From Atopsyche davidsoni (Eukaryota; Arthropoda; Insecta; Trichoptera; Hydrobiosidae): 64,000 nt of DNA. The position numbers were made by a program, and so were the translations under genes. Below, piece after piece: positions 13,001-25,800 of this stretch. The stretch lies in assembly GCA_022113835.1 (NCBI GenBank), contig JAILWY010000006.1, forward strand, positions 5,580,001 through 5,644,000. The letters run 5' to 3'. The stretch's first letter is position 1. Each line of letters starts with the position of its first letter. The notes under the pieces were generated by a model that was given only the letters and a program-made list of their open reading frames with translations, did no database searches and was not told the origin of the DNA.

Positions 13001-16000
13001 GGAAATGAGAGCAGAAGTAAAAGTGCGAATATTTATGAGCAAAGGGAATCTACGACAGTGGGTGGTTTTTTTAAATTAAAATAAATGATTATCAAAGTAT
13101 GGTGGTATTTATTTTAATGAACAATTAAAGCCTTCAGAAAAATGAAACACGATCGACCAAGTAATAACTTCAATACAATATAAAGATTATCGCAATTACT
13201 AATCATAACACATTTTTGTTTCATTGCAGTTTCCAAAGTTTTGAAATAAATATTTAGGTTAATAAAAACCTATGAAGTAACAAAATATAAGATTGATATC
13301 TTCTTATAAAATTTGGACTAAAAAAAAATTATGAGCTAATTCGTGCCTCTAATAATGCTTACATTCTTCAAAAGATTTCATGCAGAACGAGATCTAGAGA
13401 ATTTGATTCCATCCCAAGGCTTCCCGAAGTGCAGGTAATACCAGGTTAAGATAAATTTGTTTTGATTAATTATTTATACAACTCCATCTGTTGCAGTGAT
13501 CTGTAAGCTCTATTGAAATATCTTCATTAATTATTCACTTGGAAAATCGGCGCAGAGACATCTATTGGCAATATATATAACCAATGCTGAGAGCCTTCAA
13601 AGAAGTCAGCGATTAAGATTTTTCAAATAATTATAAATTAAATTATTAAGAATGTCCTAGAATTATCAAAAGACCAAACAGCATATGAAAAGATAAAATA
13701 AAATCAACCTTTGATTGATAGTGATTGACGACATATTAATAAGTTAAGCTTTAAGTGACATTTAAAAAAAGAAAAAAAAAAGTATCTTGAAAATAGATTC
13801 CGTATTGAATCGTTGTTAACTCTATTCACAGAAACATTCGGTTTCGCTTACTGAGAGACACGCCTCGCATTGTTGAAAAAGAATTCATACTGGACGATTA
13901 GACTCTAAACATATATTTCCTAACACCACGCAATAACAAAAAAAATATGGTTATTCATTCACATGAGCACTTCCTCCCATAGCTTTCTTGGGTAGAGTTC
14001 AGACTCTTGACTCAGCTTGTTCTGATGAGATTGACACCCACAACCCTTAAAATATTCAACAATACCTGAAGTTTATGTTTAAAGTGATTAATTATAATAA
14101 TAAATTTGAAAAGAAAATTGTCCGGTTATTCCCAGGACTTACAACTCAACTTTATGAGAATTCGTTATGTAAAAAAAAGCAACAGTGTAAAATATTTTCG
14201 CACGGCGTATTGATGGGTTTATAATGTTCAACATGGCTCCGACAGCCTTACCCAAGCGGGAAAGATATTCAGTTGCGTCACAACTCAACCTCTGGGCAGA
14301 AGAAATGCTTCTCGCTGTAACGATGGCGGACAATACGTGCTTGGGATCACGTAAGTCCATTTTTATATCTTATCAGGTAATTGAGTTTACTTCGCACACT
14401 AAGAATCATTGTTCACAAACAAAAATTAGCGAAACATCACTTCCTACTGCTCAATTAGCTCACAAAAATTGATTTTCTTTTGCGGCAGTCACAGTGTAAC
14501 ACAGGATTTGCGTGAATACATTTTATTAATATTGCTATTTGGATAAGGTTTTAAATTATTTATTTTTACACTGATGAAAATTTTGATTTTTTTTAAATAC
14601 CTTTATTTATCCACATTTCGTGACCCCCCCCCCCCCCCCCTGTTTAAAGTCACCTACTCGTTGAGAAGGTTCAGGAAGGATACAACTTCGGCGGACCCTC
14701 GTCCAAAACGTCCCGGAGGATCAGTTCGGGCCTGGCGGTGAAGATTATACTAAACGAGTCTGAGTAAAAGTGAAAACGTCAAACGTTAGGATGCTTAGCA
14801 ATAGTGTTACGCAAATTAATCGGATATTTATTCCTACTGAAAATATGACTTTCAAAAGTTTTTAATTCGTATCTGAATAAGAGATGCATATCTGCTTTGG
14901 TTTAACTTTTGTTTCATAGATTTTATTTTAAATAGTGCGTCGTAGATACCTGAGGTAAAAAAATTACATCTGGCGAGCATTTATATAAAGTGTTTACTAT
15001 ACAGTAATGTACAACCTGTGCGTCTTTATTTAATAATCGTATTATAAAACATTACCTTGACTGTTCTGTTCATTCGGTGGAAAGAGTTGTAATAAAGAGA
15101 ATCAATACACACATAAGTCTTAGTAGTGCTAAAAATAATAAAAAGAAATCTCGATAACGATATCGCAGAGACATCAATTTGGAAAAATAATCAACAACTA
15201 CCGGAAGAATAAGTTGGGCAGAAACAGTTGTGAATCAAAGACTTTCCTTTGTGATCATTTCCGGTTTTGAATTTACAATCATTTTAAAAAGTAATTTGAT
15301 TGCAGTATTTTGTTTTTTTATATCAGTTCATTGGTTCAAATATTTAGTTTCAAATAACTAATTTTAAACTTCATAATTTGCGTTCTGCCATTCGGGGCAG
15401 ATAGATAGACGGATACGAACTGTCTCAAACTGTTTTGAGACAACCATGTGATTACATTCTACCTCTTCGTGCTCTCCCCTGTGCAGAGCACTACGGCTTG
15501 TTGCGCAGGCCAGGCAATGGAGTCTTTGTGATATTTGCGACTTAACTAAATTAGCGAACCGTAAATACACCAAGATATGCATACATCTATAAATGCAATA
15601 AAAGATTACTGGTCTATTGAAGTCTGTTGTTGTTTTTTTGCACAACACGCTACACACATCCCCGACGCCCTTACTTAAAAATATCTTCTTAATAAGTACG
15701 AATAATGTATGCAAATGTCATCAACGTTACAAATAATTAGCTTGTATGCTTTTTATTTTTAAAAAAAAATTCCGTTTAATATGTAAGTGGGTCGTATAAT
15801 GTCACGTTATTTAAAAAGGTAAGTGGTGAAAATATATATTTTTCAAAATGGATTAAAAGTGCTGTTTGTGCCTGTTTCTATATTTTTCGCCGTGAAAGAC
15901 ATTTATCATTCATCTTTATAACCTTACTATCGGTTTTTGTCATTTTCGCTCTTTCAATCAACTTTAAAATTGATGATAGTCTATAGTTGAATAAAAGGAA

Positions 16001-18520
16001 AGAACTTAACACAAATAGATAGTGACATTTACCAAGTACGTGAAATAAAAATTTGTTTTTTATTTCTTGCGAATATATAATAATATTTTATCATTATAAT
16101 TGTAAAAAATATAACATATATACTAAATACTAAATACAAAAAAAAAATACTGAAAACGATAAATGTATTTAACTAGAAAGCAAAAATAATTATAAATTTG
16201 GTTTTCTAATACATTAACGAAACAATTATGTTAGGTATTAAAATTTATAATGATGTATTATGAGTCGTTAAGTTAACAAATTATATTTAAAAAACGTTTT
16301 CAGAATATTATTTGGTTTCTATTTCCTAACTAACGGTCAAGGCCAATAAAGAAACGATTTAATAATCTTATAATTATTAATATAAACAACTTGCATTATA
16401 AAAAAAAGTTGCTAAAACTTATATTGCTTTCTTACAAAATTAAGTTTTTACTGAAACAAGTTGTTACCAAAAAGAAGCTAGATTACAGAACATTAACGTA
16501 TTATAAAATTATTACAAAAATTACTAAAATCAAGGCCAAAGAAATTTCAATATTTTGAATATATATTTTATTAAAATATGAGAAATATTCGACAAATAAA
16601 TCTATTCTTTCATGCAAAAACGTTTCTGCAAAATAGCAGGTATTTTAGAATTTAAAGACAATTAAGTGTGGCAACAAAAGGGAATGATAGATAAAAAACA
16701 GAAATCCGACAAATTCAGGGATAATGCATGAAGTAGCTCTATTACAAAGAAGATAAATAAATAAGCTCTTTAGATATTTCTTAGCTAACTTGATGTTTTT
16801 TTTCAAATAATTAAGAAAGATCTGTACTTGGTACAAGGTAAGTCGCGGTCCTTGTAAAAAAGTCTTAGAATTAATTTAATTCCAAATGAGACCCTACTTC
16901 CATATATAATACTAAAAATTGATATCAATAAAATAATGATGGTACAAACCTTTAGGTAAGCCAAAAACTCTGCCTGCAGTAAGTAAGCTACAATTTCCCC
17001 AACATAAAGAATTATTAAGTAAAATCATAGACGCAAACTATCTCGTAAACATGTTAGAATGAAAAAAATAAACAACTTTTTTAATAGTATAAAAATATAA
17101 TTTAGCATTGATTCGAGAGCATCTAAAGTTGCAAAGATGTTATCTAAATTCATTTAAAACATTCTAAATTGATATTTAAAATTCATTTTCTTCACGAATA
17201 ATTAATTATACGTCAAGGCGAGTAAGTACTTGTTATTGAATTTTAATTTCCGTAAAATGTGGCAAAAACAAGTACCAAGCAACAATAAACTTCACTGTGA
17301 TTAAAATCTACAAAAAAATGTTGTAATATTGCATAATAAATTGTACAGAATAAGAAATATTACAATAATAAATTTATCTGACAGCATTTTTGTGCATCGA
17401 ACCGTAGATCTAGAAACAAAGATGTAACGACTTCTTATTCTTTGTTTTCAGAAGATTAGAGAACGTTTTTATTTTCACTAAATTTTCTCTTTGCATTTGC
17501 ATAAAACTATTTTGCACAAACACGGGGTAAATAAAATATAAAGATTTTTTTTATTATAGTACTATTTAATAAACATTCAAAAATCGAGTTATAAAATATC
17601 TTAGATTATACTTGCAGATTCATAAGTCAATGAATTGCGTGAAATTTTAATTTGTAATATTTATTTGTGAAATTTTTATTAATATTTCTATACAAATACG
17701 TTCACGGTCAATATGTGCAATTATATGCATACGCCTCGAAATAAGAATTGTTTCTTAAGCTGAATATTAATTTATTTCGATGAAATTACTATATTATGCG
17801 TTTGATACGTATTTTAAAAATAATGTTTTGCTTCATTGGATTTGAATACGTGATCAGCTCTTGTGGTAACCATGAAACGCAGTGGCGCCTCGGCAAGTAC
17901 TTCTAAAGAATTAACAAATATTTAATTTAAAAAGGTAAACGTACGGATAAGCGACGTGCCATAAATTTGGCGCTAGATCGATATTGAATCCATTTACTAT
18001 TAACAAAATGACACTTGTAGGTTGAAAACCACATAATACAGAATGCTGCGTTTCGTTTGCATAAATATTTTATAGCATATATTGTTTTATTATATTTACG
18101 TAAAGAATTTTACCAAACACGCAAATGCAACATTTCAAAAAATTCATACTATTTTGTTAAAAAAATACATGTTGTTTATACGACCACCGTTTCTAATGCA
18201 TGTGCAACCGAAAATGAGTAAGGAAGTTATTTATATGTCATATGTATCATAAAGTCTATTAAACACAGAATTTAAATACAAATATATTATATTTAAAGAT
18301 TTTTGAAGTTTTAATATTATTTGAAAAAATTAAATTTTTACAGAATTTTTTTTAATATCGATTAGCTATTGGGTTTTGCATTATATTTTAATGTAATACG
18401 AAACTCATATCCTACTGATTAATTTCTAATTTTCATAATAAAAGCTATCGCTGATTCAAGTTTAAGATTCTCTGAAAGTTTCACATAAGTTGGTTCAAAA
18501 AAAAAATTGCTAATATTCTT
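7068..18520. other. Long non-coding AT-rich region
   Basis: No supported gene in about 11 kb. There are small islands of higher complexity, at 9820-10260 and 14180-14360, where short frames look more protein-like than their surroundings, but I could not match them to any family and none has paired splice sites and phase. A run of 17 C at 14624-14640 is followed by about 120 bp of GC-richer sequence (14660-14770) of unknown origin, perhaps a decayed transposon. Confidence 0.45.
14624..14640. repeat. Homopolymer run of 17 C
   Basis: Seventeen consecutive C residues on the plus strand, unusual in a genome where homopolymers are otherwise A or T. Its exact length is likely to vary between individuals or to be a sequencing uncertainty. 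Confidence 0.9.
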
Positions 18521-19081
18521 TTAACACACGAGAAACGGGTATTAGTACCCGTTTATTTAGGCTTACAGCTTGAAATGTTTGTTTAGGACTCGTCAACGTT
18601 ATTTCTACCAATACTGTCCAGTGATTCTGAACAAAGTGACAATGAAGAAGTGGAGTGGTCAGAGAATGATAATTCTCCAATTATTGAACAATTTTTAGGA
18701 AAAGTGGTGTTGTTGTGATGCCAAGTAATCCGCAAAGTGTGTATGAAGTGGTTCAACTTTTTATAGGAAACGATTTATTTGACCACATGCAAATCAAAGG
18801 GTGTATAGACTAGATTTCGCACGTGCAATTTTACGCGAATTTCGTCTGCTTCGCACATCAGTTTAGTCAATTCGGTTACCCGCTTAAAATACAAATATAA
18901 TATAAGCTATTGTGTAACAATAACATTTAATTTATTAACAAAAATCTCATAATAACTTGGAGTTGCTAAAAAATCAATAAGTGAAAATCAAAGAGTGTAT
19001 AGACTAGATTTCACACGCGCAATTTTACGCGAATTTGGCTCGTTACGAACATCAGTTTAGTCAATTTGGTACACGCTTAAA
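18521..19081 (+). mobile_element. Scrambled piggyBac-like remnant (family A with an embedded family B segment)
   Basis: It starts with TTAA (18521-18524) followed by CACACGAG and an imperfect palindrome (AAACGGGTA-TTAG-TACCCGTTT, 18533-18554), matching in layout the 5' end of the element at 56809. The plus strand then encodes, with frameshifts, an acidic transposase N-terminus (SSDSEQSDNEEVEWSEND) and a block reading NPQSVYEVVQLFIGNDLFDH, like the start of the DDE_Tnp_1_7 domain. A roughly 98-bp segment occurs twice (18790-18888 and 18985-19081). Between the copies, about 18900-18998 matches the 3' end of the other piggyBac at 28613-29663. No functional transposase remains. The 3' border is uncertain. 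Confidence 0.75.
18790..19081 (+). repeat. Direct duplication of a ~98-bp piggyBac segment around a foreign 3' end
   Basis: 18790-18888 and 18985-19081 are about 90% identical, running from AAATCAAAG(A/G)GTGTATAGAC to CGCTTAAA. The same segment occurs once at 57066-57156. The intervening ~100 bp is shared with 29558-29660. The junction lies at the motif AATCAAAGAGTG, present at the end of the family B element and also in the family A coding segment, which is consistent with microhomology-mediated recombination or template switching. Confidence 0.75.
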
Positions 19082-19084
19082 GTG

Positions 19085-19520
19085 TGTTGTAGACCACCCT
19101 TCGAATCAATGTGACGAATCCAAACTTGCAACAAAGTTGGCAGTCGGTGCGGCGGAATGGTCCGCCCGCCGCCTCTGGCACGCGTGAGCACTTCACCGAA
19201 ATGGCCGCGGACTTTACTTTCACCTTGCGATATCAGTCTGGGCCTTGCCAGCGCCGGCGTGCCTCAGAACGGACCGAGCCCCCTCGCCGAGCGGCCACCG
19301 ACACCTCCTCTCCCACCGGTCTATACCCGGTGTTACCAAACATCCCGCATCTCCCAACACCTCCTGCTTTAAAAACCACAACCCACTGCAGCTCCGCATC
19401 ATTTGACAGCGTGCCGTTGTGGCTCTCTGCTTCTTTTAAAGAATCTTCACCTGATTGATCAATAAATTCCTAATTTATTTTTAACACTGTGGTCTTCTTC
19501 TGCTACCCCGTAAATACTAA
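19085..19520. other. GC-rich repeat-like block ahead of the first gene (possible LTR or LINE fragment)
   Basis: About 350 bp (19090-19443) is strongly GC- and CpG-rich and is followed by an AATAAA-containing AT-rich tail and the stretch ACACTGTGGTCTTCTTCTGC, which reminds me of gypsy-type LTR R-U5 ends. Open frames exist on both strands (plus 19111-19458; minus 19220-19402) but give no recognisable protein. It may be a solo LTR or transposon fragment, or a CpG-rich promoter-proximal region of the gene starting at 19674. I cannot decide between these. Confidence 0.3.
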
Positions 19521-19523
19521 TAT

Positions 19524-19529
19524 TATAAA
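19524..19529 (+). promoter_or_regulatory. Candidate TATA box of the DM4/DM12 gene
   Basis: TATAAA lies 145 bp upstream of the start codon at 19674 and would place the transcription start near 19555. The sequence from there to the ATG has no in-frame ATG that would compete. Position and motif only; in AT-rich DNA such matches are common. Confidence 0.25.
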
Positions 19530-19673
19530 CCTCAACTATCCTTCTTTGTATTTGTCTACTGTCCTGTCACTCGCACACATTTAAAACCTAACAGTGAAAA
19601 CGAAGTTTCGAGTGTTTGCGAGTAAACGTACCGGGAGTGCATGTGTCTGACTCTGTGATTCTTTTGAGTTAAA

Positions 19674-19878
19674 ATGAAAGTGTCCAAATTAGCGGTAGTC
19701 TGGGGACTGGGGATGCAGCTTTCGCTGATGCTGCTACTCTTGGACATGCCCCAGACGGCGTTGGCCCAAGATGAACCAGCGTTTGAGCTTCCGGTACAAC
19801 TCGTAGGGTTCCCTGTCATCATCTTGGCTGTGCGATTATCGAACTTCGTGAAGAAGCTTGCGTATTCCTTAAGTCCAG
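19674..19878 (+). CDS. Exon 1 of the DM4/DM12 gene: signal peptide
   Basis: ATG at 19674 opens a signal peptide ([20 protein letters not shown] then [12 protein letters not shown]), followed by [20 protein letters not shown]. The exon ends at CCAG with donor GTATGT at 19879, phase 1 (one base of the next codon). Reading past the donor gives a low-complexity AT-rich tail, which confirms the boundary. Confidence 0.88.
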
Positions 19879-22800
19879 GTATGTTTATCTATATATATTT
19901 TAATATAATCCTATATAAAAAAAATCATTTTAAAAGTAAATTAATATAATATTATCGAGGTCGACTTTACTCTAAGTAAGATTTTCAAATCGATCCTGCA
20001 CTTGATTTATAACATTTATGTATATGAAAATATTTCTCGTTTTAGAAAGAAATATTAATTTTGCTTTTTTATTCATATAAAACCAACATTAAGGTATAGT
20101 TTCACATATACCACTAAAATAATTAATTTTTTTATAAATCATAAAAAAAAACATTGCATAAAGTAAACATGAGTAGGTGGTGCATAATGTACTGTAGAAA
20201 AAATGGCTCAAAGGTTGCCTTTTTTAAATATTTTGTTCGATAAAAAAAACTTCAGACTAAAAACATATGCACATAAACAAAACTAAAATAAGCATGTGCA
20301 ATCAATCCTAACATTTGAACGTTTAAATCAATGTTTTATTTAGATTTCATTGCATTGTGTGCAATCAGTTACCAGTAAGTCGTGTCTTGACTAATCTCAA
20401 GGATAACGTCATCTTTTAATTGTGTCATTCAACTGTTAGAAAGTGTGCAAGAAAATAATATTTAAAATATAAACGAGTAATAAAACACCACACCAATAAA
20501 TATCAAATTTCGGTAAATAATTTAGTAAACAAACGACATAGTTTGTTTATTTATTTTTTTAACCACCAACTTGATCTCCTTTAGCGTATGTAAATTTTGC
20601 TTTAAAAAAAGTTCAAGTTTTACCACCTAATTAATAATTTGATATATATTATATTGGTTGTATAAATAACTTGTATGAACAAGTTTTGAAACTCTGAAGG
20701 TGAACTCTTTATTATAAAATTTGTATCAGATTGTAAAAGGTTTAAGATTTAAGACAGAAAAAGTATACCAATGTGGGGCGCGTGATGGGGAAAGAAATCA
20801 AGTTTTAATTATGTTAAAATTATATGCGATCAATAGTACAAACACCGTTCAATTATTCTGGGATCACACAGAAAAGTCCAGGTTTTTTTATTTTGAAATG
20901 AAAATATATAAGTTTAGGAAGAATCTACATTATTGCATTCCATAAAATGGCAAACTGATAATTACCTTGCTCGCTGTAAAGTTACAAAGATCGTCGTAAT
21001 ATTTAGGAGAAAATATTTGTTTCCCTTACTCACTGTAACTACTCATTCGCTCTTTCAATATAATCTGGACCCCATGAAAATATGAAGAAAAAAAAAAACC
21101 TAATGACATACTATTTACATTATTACCAATAAAACTTCACACTAAGAATATTTAATTTTCAAAACGATCTCTTTTCTGAATAGTGTTGTATCATATCATC
21201 ATTTCTACTCCCAATGACTACATTATTATTCTAATAGTAAAAAAATAAATCAAGATCATTATGCACGTGTACACTTAAATTTTCTATTGTTATCTCTTCA
21301 TTAAAACTGGATTATCATTGTTTTCTCTGTGTTGCACAATTTATGAACATGTTTATATCTCACGCAAAATCTTAATCATTAAAATGAAATTGATTTTTTC
21401 TATATAATTGTGTATTTTTATTTTCACTAATATAATCCGTGTGAAATTCGTAAAAAAATTGTAATAAACGCCTATTTTTAATTTTTGACTATTTTCTTTT
21501 CGAATAAATCACAATAATACAGCAAAAATTTATAGTAGAATTTATATTTAATTATTGATTAAATATAAATATATAAACACTTTTTAAATCGTACTACCAA
21601 CATGAAAACCATAGTAATTTTAAATAAAAATCGAGTTTTTATAGAAATTATACAAAGGAAATAAATTAACTGTAGGAAATCCTTGATACTTTTTCTTTAT
21701 CAATGTTCAATATAATTTCAATCATAATAAAAATAAAACCAAGTGGATTTGGAGACTACGTTTATTTATATACGCGATAAACGTAGTCTCCAAAACCACT
21801 TGGTTTTATTTTATTATAATTAAATGGAGTATTACAAAATAAATACCAGTTCCATTAATTAATAATAATTTCAATCATTGAAGAAAGATAAACATAAAAT
21901 TTAACGGTTATAAAGTCCAATTACACATACTTTATATGCTTCATGGCTTTGTGTTTATGTTCTCAATTAATAATAAAAAAGTAAATTTATTTATTTATAA
22001 AAACTAGTTAAACTCAATGCCACTTCAAGAACTACCTCCTCAAGGATAAGCAATTTACTTTAAAAAAAAAGAATTGTTATACTGTACAAAAAATAAAGTC
22101 GAAAGCATCAAAAAGTATTTGGTGAATATTTGCACAATAATTCTCTATACCTACAAGACTTTTTATAATAATTATATTATAAAATACTGTAAAGTTAATT
22201 AAACTTTAATTTAGACGTAGGTTTGAGTATGATAATTTCAATACATATAACTAAATAATGATACTGATATGTTCTTATGATTAAATAAAACACGAATAAA
22301 ACACTTAATAATTTAGATCTACATCTAGCTTTTAGATCTAGCCTCTAATTTATCAAATCTATCACATCACTTAAAGAAATCCCTATGTAGCGTGGCATGA
22401 GTTACCTGATTTGTCTTGAAAGTCGAGCATATCACGACATTTCTAAAGAGAGAGAAATTCCATTCATTCTTAATCGATCGATGTCTGTTATTCACGATTG
22501 TATTATAGTCGAGATATGTAAATTGACCAATTTTATAACTTTCGCAAATTATGAATAATTTATTGAAAAATCCTAAGCTAACATGTCAGATAATGTGAAT
22601 GACGAAAAAAGCGATAAAAATAAACAAAAGTTGTTGTAGCTTTTAGATGCAATCTTTTAAATGCGTTGTGCTCACATTGCGTGGCTTTTAAAACTAATGA
22701 GCACTAAAAACCAACTCAACTTCAAATCAAAAGTAATTTGTGCAAGAAACAACGACCTTCTCCGCTGACACGCCTTGTGACCACTCACATTCATGAGTTA

Positions 22801-25800
22801 CAAAAAGCTTCTCGGATATAATAATTAAATTACGATCAAGTCTTGTTTCTAAGAAACAGTAATTACAATATTTTCTTGTACGTCAATATGAAGATTCGCG
22901 TAATAATACAATTAACTAAATGCGAAAAAAGCTGAAAACGACCTTTGTATAGATGATAATTATATAGATTTGTATCTGTTGATTGGCCATTACACTGTTA
23001 AATATTAAACCAATTTGCGTAAGTTCTATAAAAATGAATTAACGTGGGCGATTACAGATTCCACATTTTTTAACCGATCATGAGGTTTTAGATAGAGAAG
23101 GTTTTAGTTTTTTCAGTTAAGTTCAAATTTTTGACTGTCACGAGAATCGTCAAAAAGTCCTTTCTATTTTCTTTGATCAACAATGGTGTGAAAGCATATA
23201 ATTTATAGCATTATTATAGGTCAGATATATACTTCTCAATATTCGTCCCTTGGGTAGGGTGTTAAGACTACTTGCTCAGTTTATCTGGGTTTTTTTTTAA
23301 ATAGGACATATGGATTATTTGAATGTGAATTTTAAAGTTTTGGTGGTTTAACACTATACTGCTCTGTTTTCAGATACGTACAGGCGCCGCACGCGCCGAG
23401 GCATTCCCTTGGACGACACAGTGGACGCCGTGGAGGCAGAGAAGCGGCTGGTGACGGAGTTGGGGCGCGGAGTGTGCATATACGAGAGGGTGTGCGCCCA
23501 TCACGCGCTCCGGGCGCGATCCCAGAGGCCCGGGGGGCCCATCGACTGGGCCACGGTCCTCAGGTTAGTAGAAAACACCTGATAAACACCATCAACCACC
23601 CAACGGACCAACTGCCTCATAATTTTGTAGCATACGTATTGACTGACCATGGGATCTCGAGTCCGACTCTGAGAATTTTTTTTAAATCCAAACTGAGTTA
23701 AAATTTTATATAGTATCCAAAATCTATAAAAAAAGAAAACTATGCAAATTCCGGAAACGTTACAATTCAGACGACGCCGCTAATGCGTATATTATTTACA
23801 AACCGCTTGCTTACAGCGTCATCTTTTGTGCCTTTCTACTCGAGTAAGGTGGCTTTTATACTTCTGTTCTATATTGCATTCTAAGTTACTAATAATACAA
23901 ATTATTTATTCTGCAACGATAATAAATCATTTTTAAAATACGCAACGAATTAAAGTGCAAAATTAATTTACATACTTGCTTAATCATCAATAAATTTTTA
24001 TTGTTAACGGTTGAAACACTAAGTGCATTTTTCAATTCACAAATAGTTTTTATATTGTTCAATGTCAGAGGAATGTCAGTAACTAATTAGGAATTTGGCA
24101 AAGTAAATAACGAAGACCGAATATTCTGAATCATCTCCGTCAATCGCAGAACTGTTTGCACAAAAAGAGAGAGTATCTGGTCGTTATTTTTTTCTGTAAA
24201 CATTTTTTTATGTCATAAATTGCTCAATCACGACGTCGTTCAAAGAAGACTAACCGCAAATCTGTTTGCGGCCTCGCCTGTTATTTCATTTGCGAAAGTA
24301 AATGATAAATTTAAATTTACGATTTGAAACCAACGTTAAATTTTAACAACGCATATGTAACCAGATTAACATGTGTGTGTTGATAAAATAATGGATGCTG
24401 CAAAGCAATAGTCTTATATTTTTATAATTATATTTGCTTCATTGGTGAAGTCTAGATATATTATATACTAATTTGTAAATGTGTGAAACCGCGTAGCACA
24501 AACTAAGTTAAACAGGCAAGCGGTAAGCGATGATCAAACGGATTTGTGACCCGGGTATATGCATAAAGGAAGGTTACTAAAATACTTATTTCGAGAAGGT
24601 TTTTTTTCTGACAGATTTCCCTGCTGTAAGAACATGTATATAATATATAATTTTAGTAGAATTAAAAAAGTTTAAACAGAATATCTTCACATGGATTGTT
24701 ACCTGGAATCCCGCGGGGAGTCAGCACGCCAGCCAACCGCTGAAGCACGAGGTAGTTTTTTAATATATTTCATGTGTTAAGAAATCGAAAGGAAATGACT
24801 TCTTCTTGCGCAACTTTTAGAATATAAGCAAGTGATTGTTACTCCATTAAAAATATGGCTACGGTCAGACAATCAAATAACAGCCTTCATTAAGAGGTGT
24901 GATTTACTCTTAAGCACATAGTTCTAATAAGCATTACCTTTATATTTACACGCAAGTTTTATAATTTTCCCACACACTTTCACATGCAATCATATGACTT
25001 ATCAAATCACATTATATTATAATATGGCTTCTTTGAATAGAAGTTAAAGTTATCTATACACAAATCAATGATATTTAGGTTTTACCTATACAATTTTAAT
25101 ATACAAATTTGCTGCATGATAATATACCTAAAGATATCACAATGAATTAGTCATTCGTATTATCATATTAGAGTTACGGAACCACCGCAGCTCCGCCCCA
25201 CTTTTCCTTCGGCGTGGTTTAGTTTAAGCGAATCTCAAAAGATCGCAGCAAATTACGTAGCTTTCCATTTCGCCTTTCTGTCGAAAGCATTAGAAACGTA
25301 TCCAAGCAAAGGTTTCTCTCTGTGGAACCGCAGCAGGTTCCCTCTCAGATGTGTGCCACAGGCGCGGACCTGATCGCAACTCTTCTAGCAGCATTTCTAA
25401 ATGCACTCCAAGCAACGGTAGAAACACTCTGGTTACTTTCAAAACCATTGTAGTTTTGTGACACTTAATCAAAACAATTTCAAAAAATGTAACTGTATCT
25501 AAATCGTAGAAAAACAGGACAACTTATTTACATTCAAATATTTCAAAAAGATAATTAATATGTTTACACAGCTTCTAAATAGTTAAATCTAAATTTTGTT
25601 TTGTATCTACAATACAACAAACGAACGATTTGTGATAACTCCTTAGTGTTGCGCTTAACACAGCATAAGAAAATCGCATCCCAAAAAAAAATATCTGACA
25701 TACATGAAATAAACTAACATAACAGGTATAAAATCAAGGATGTATTATGTCAAAGTCACTTCCGCAAAAAAATGCATTCTGATAGTCTTATTGTTTATGT

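Noticed and set aside
15364..15714. A 116-codon minus-strand ORF.
   Set aside because: No recognisable domain, mixed composition and no splice-site support. Length alone is not convincing in a 64-kb window.
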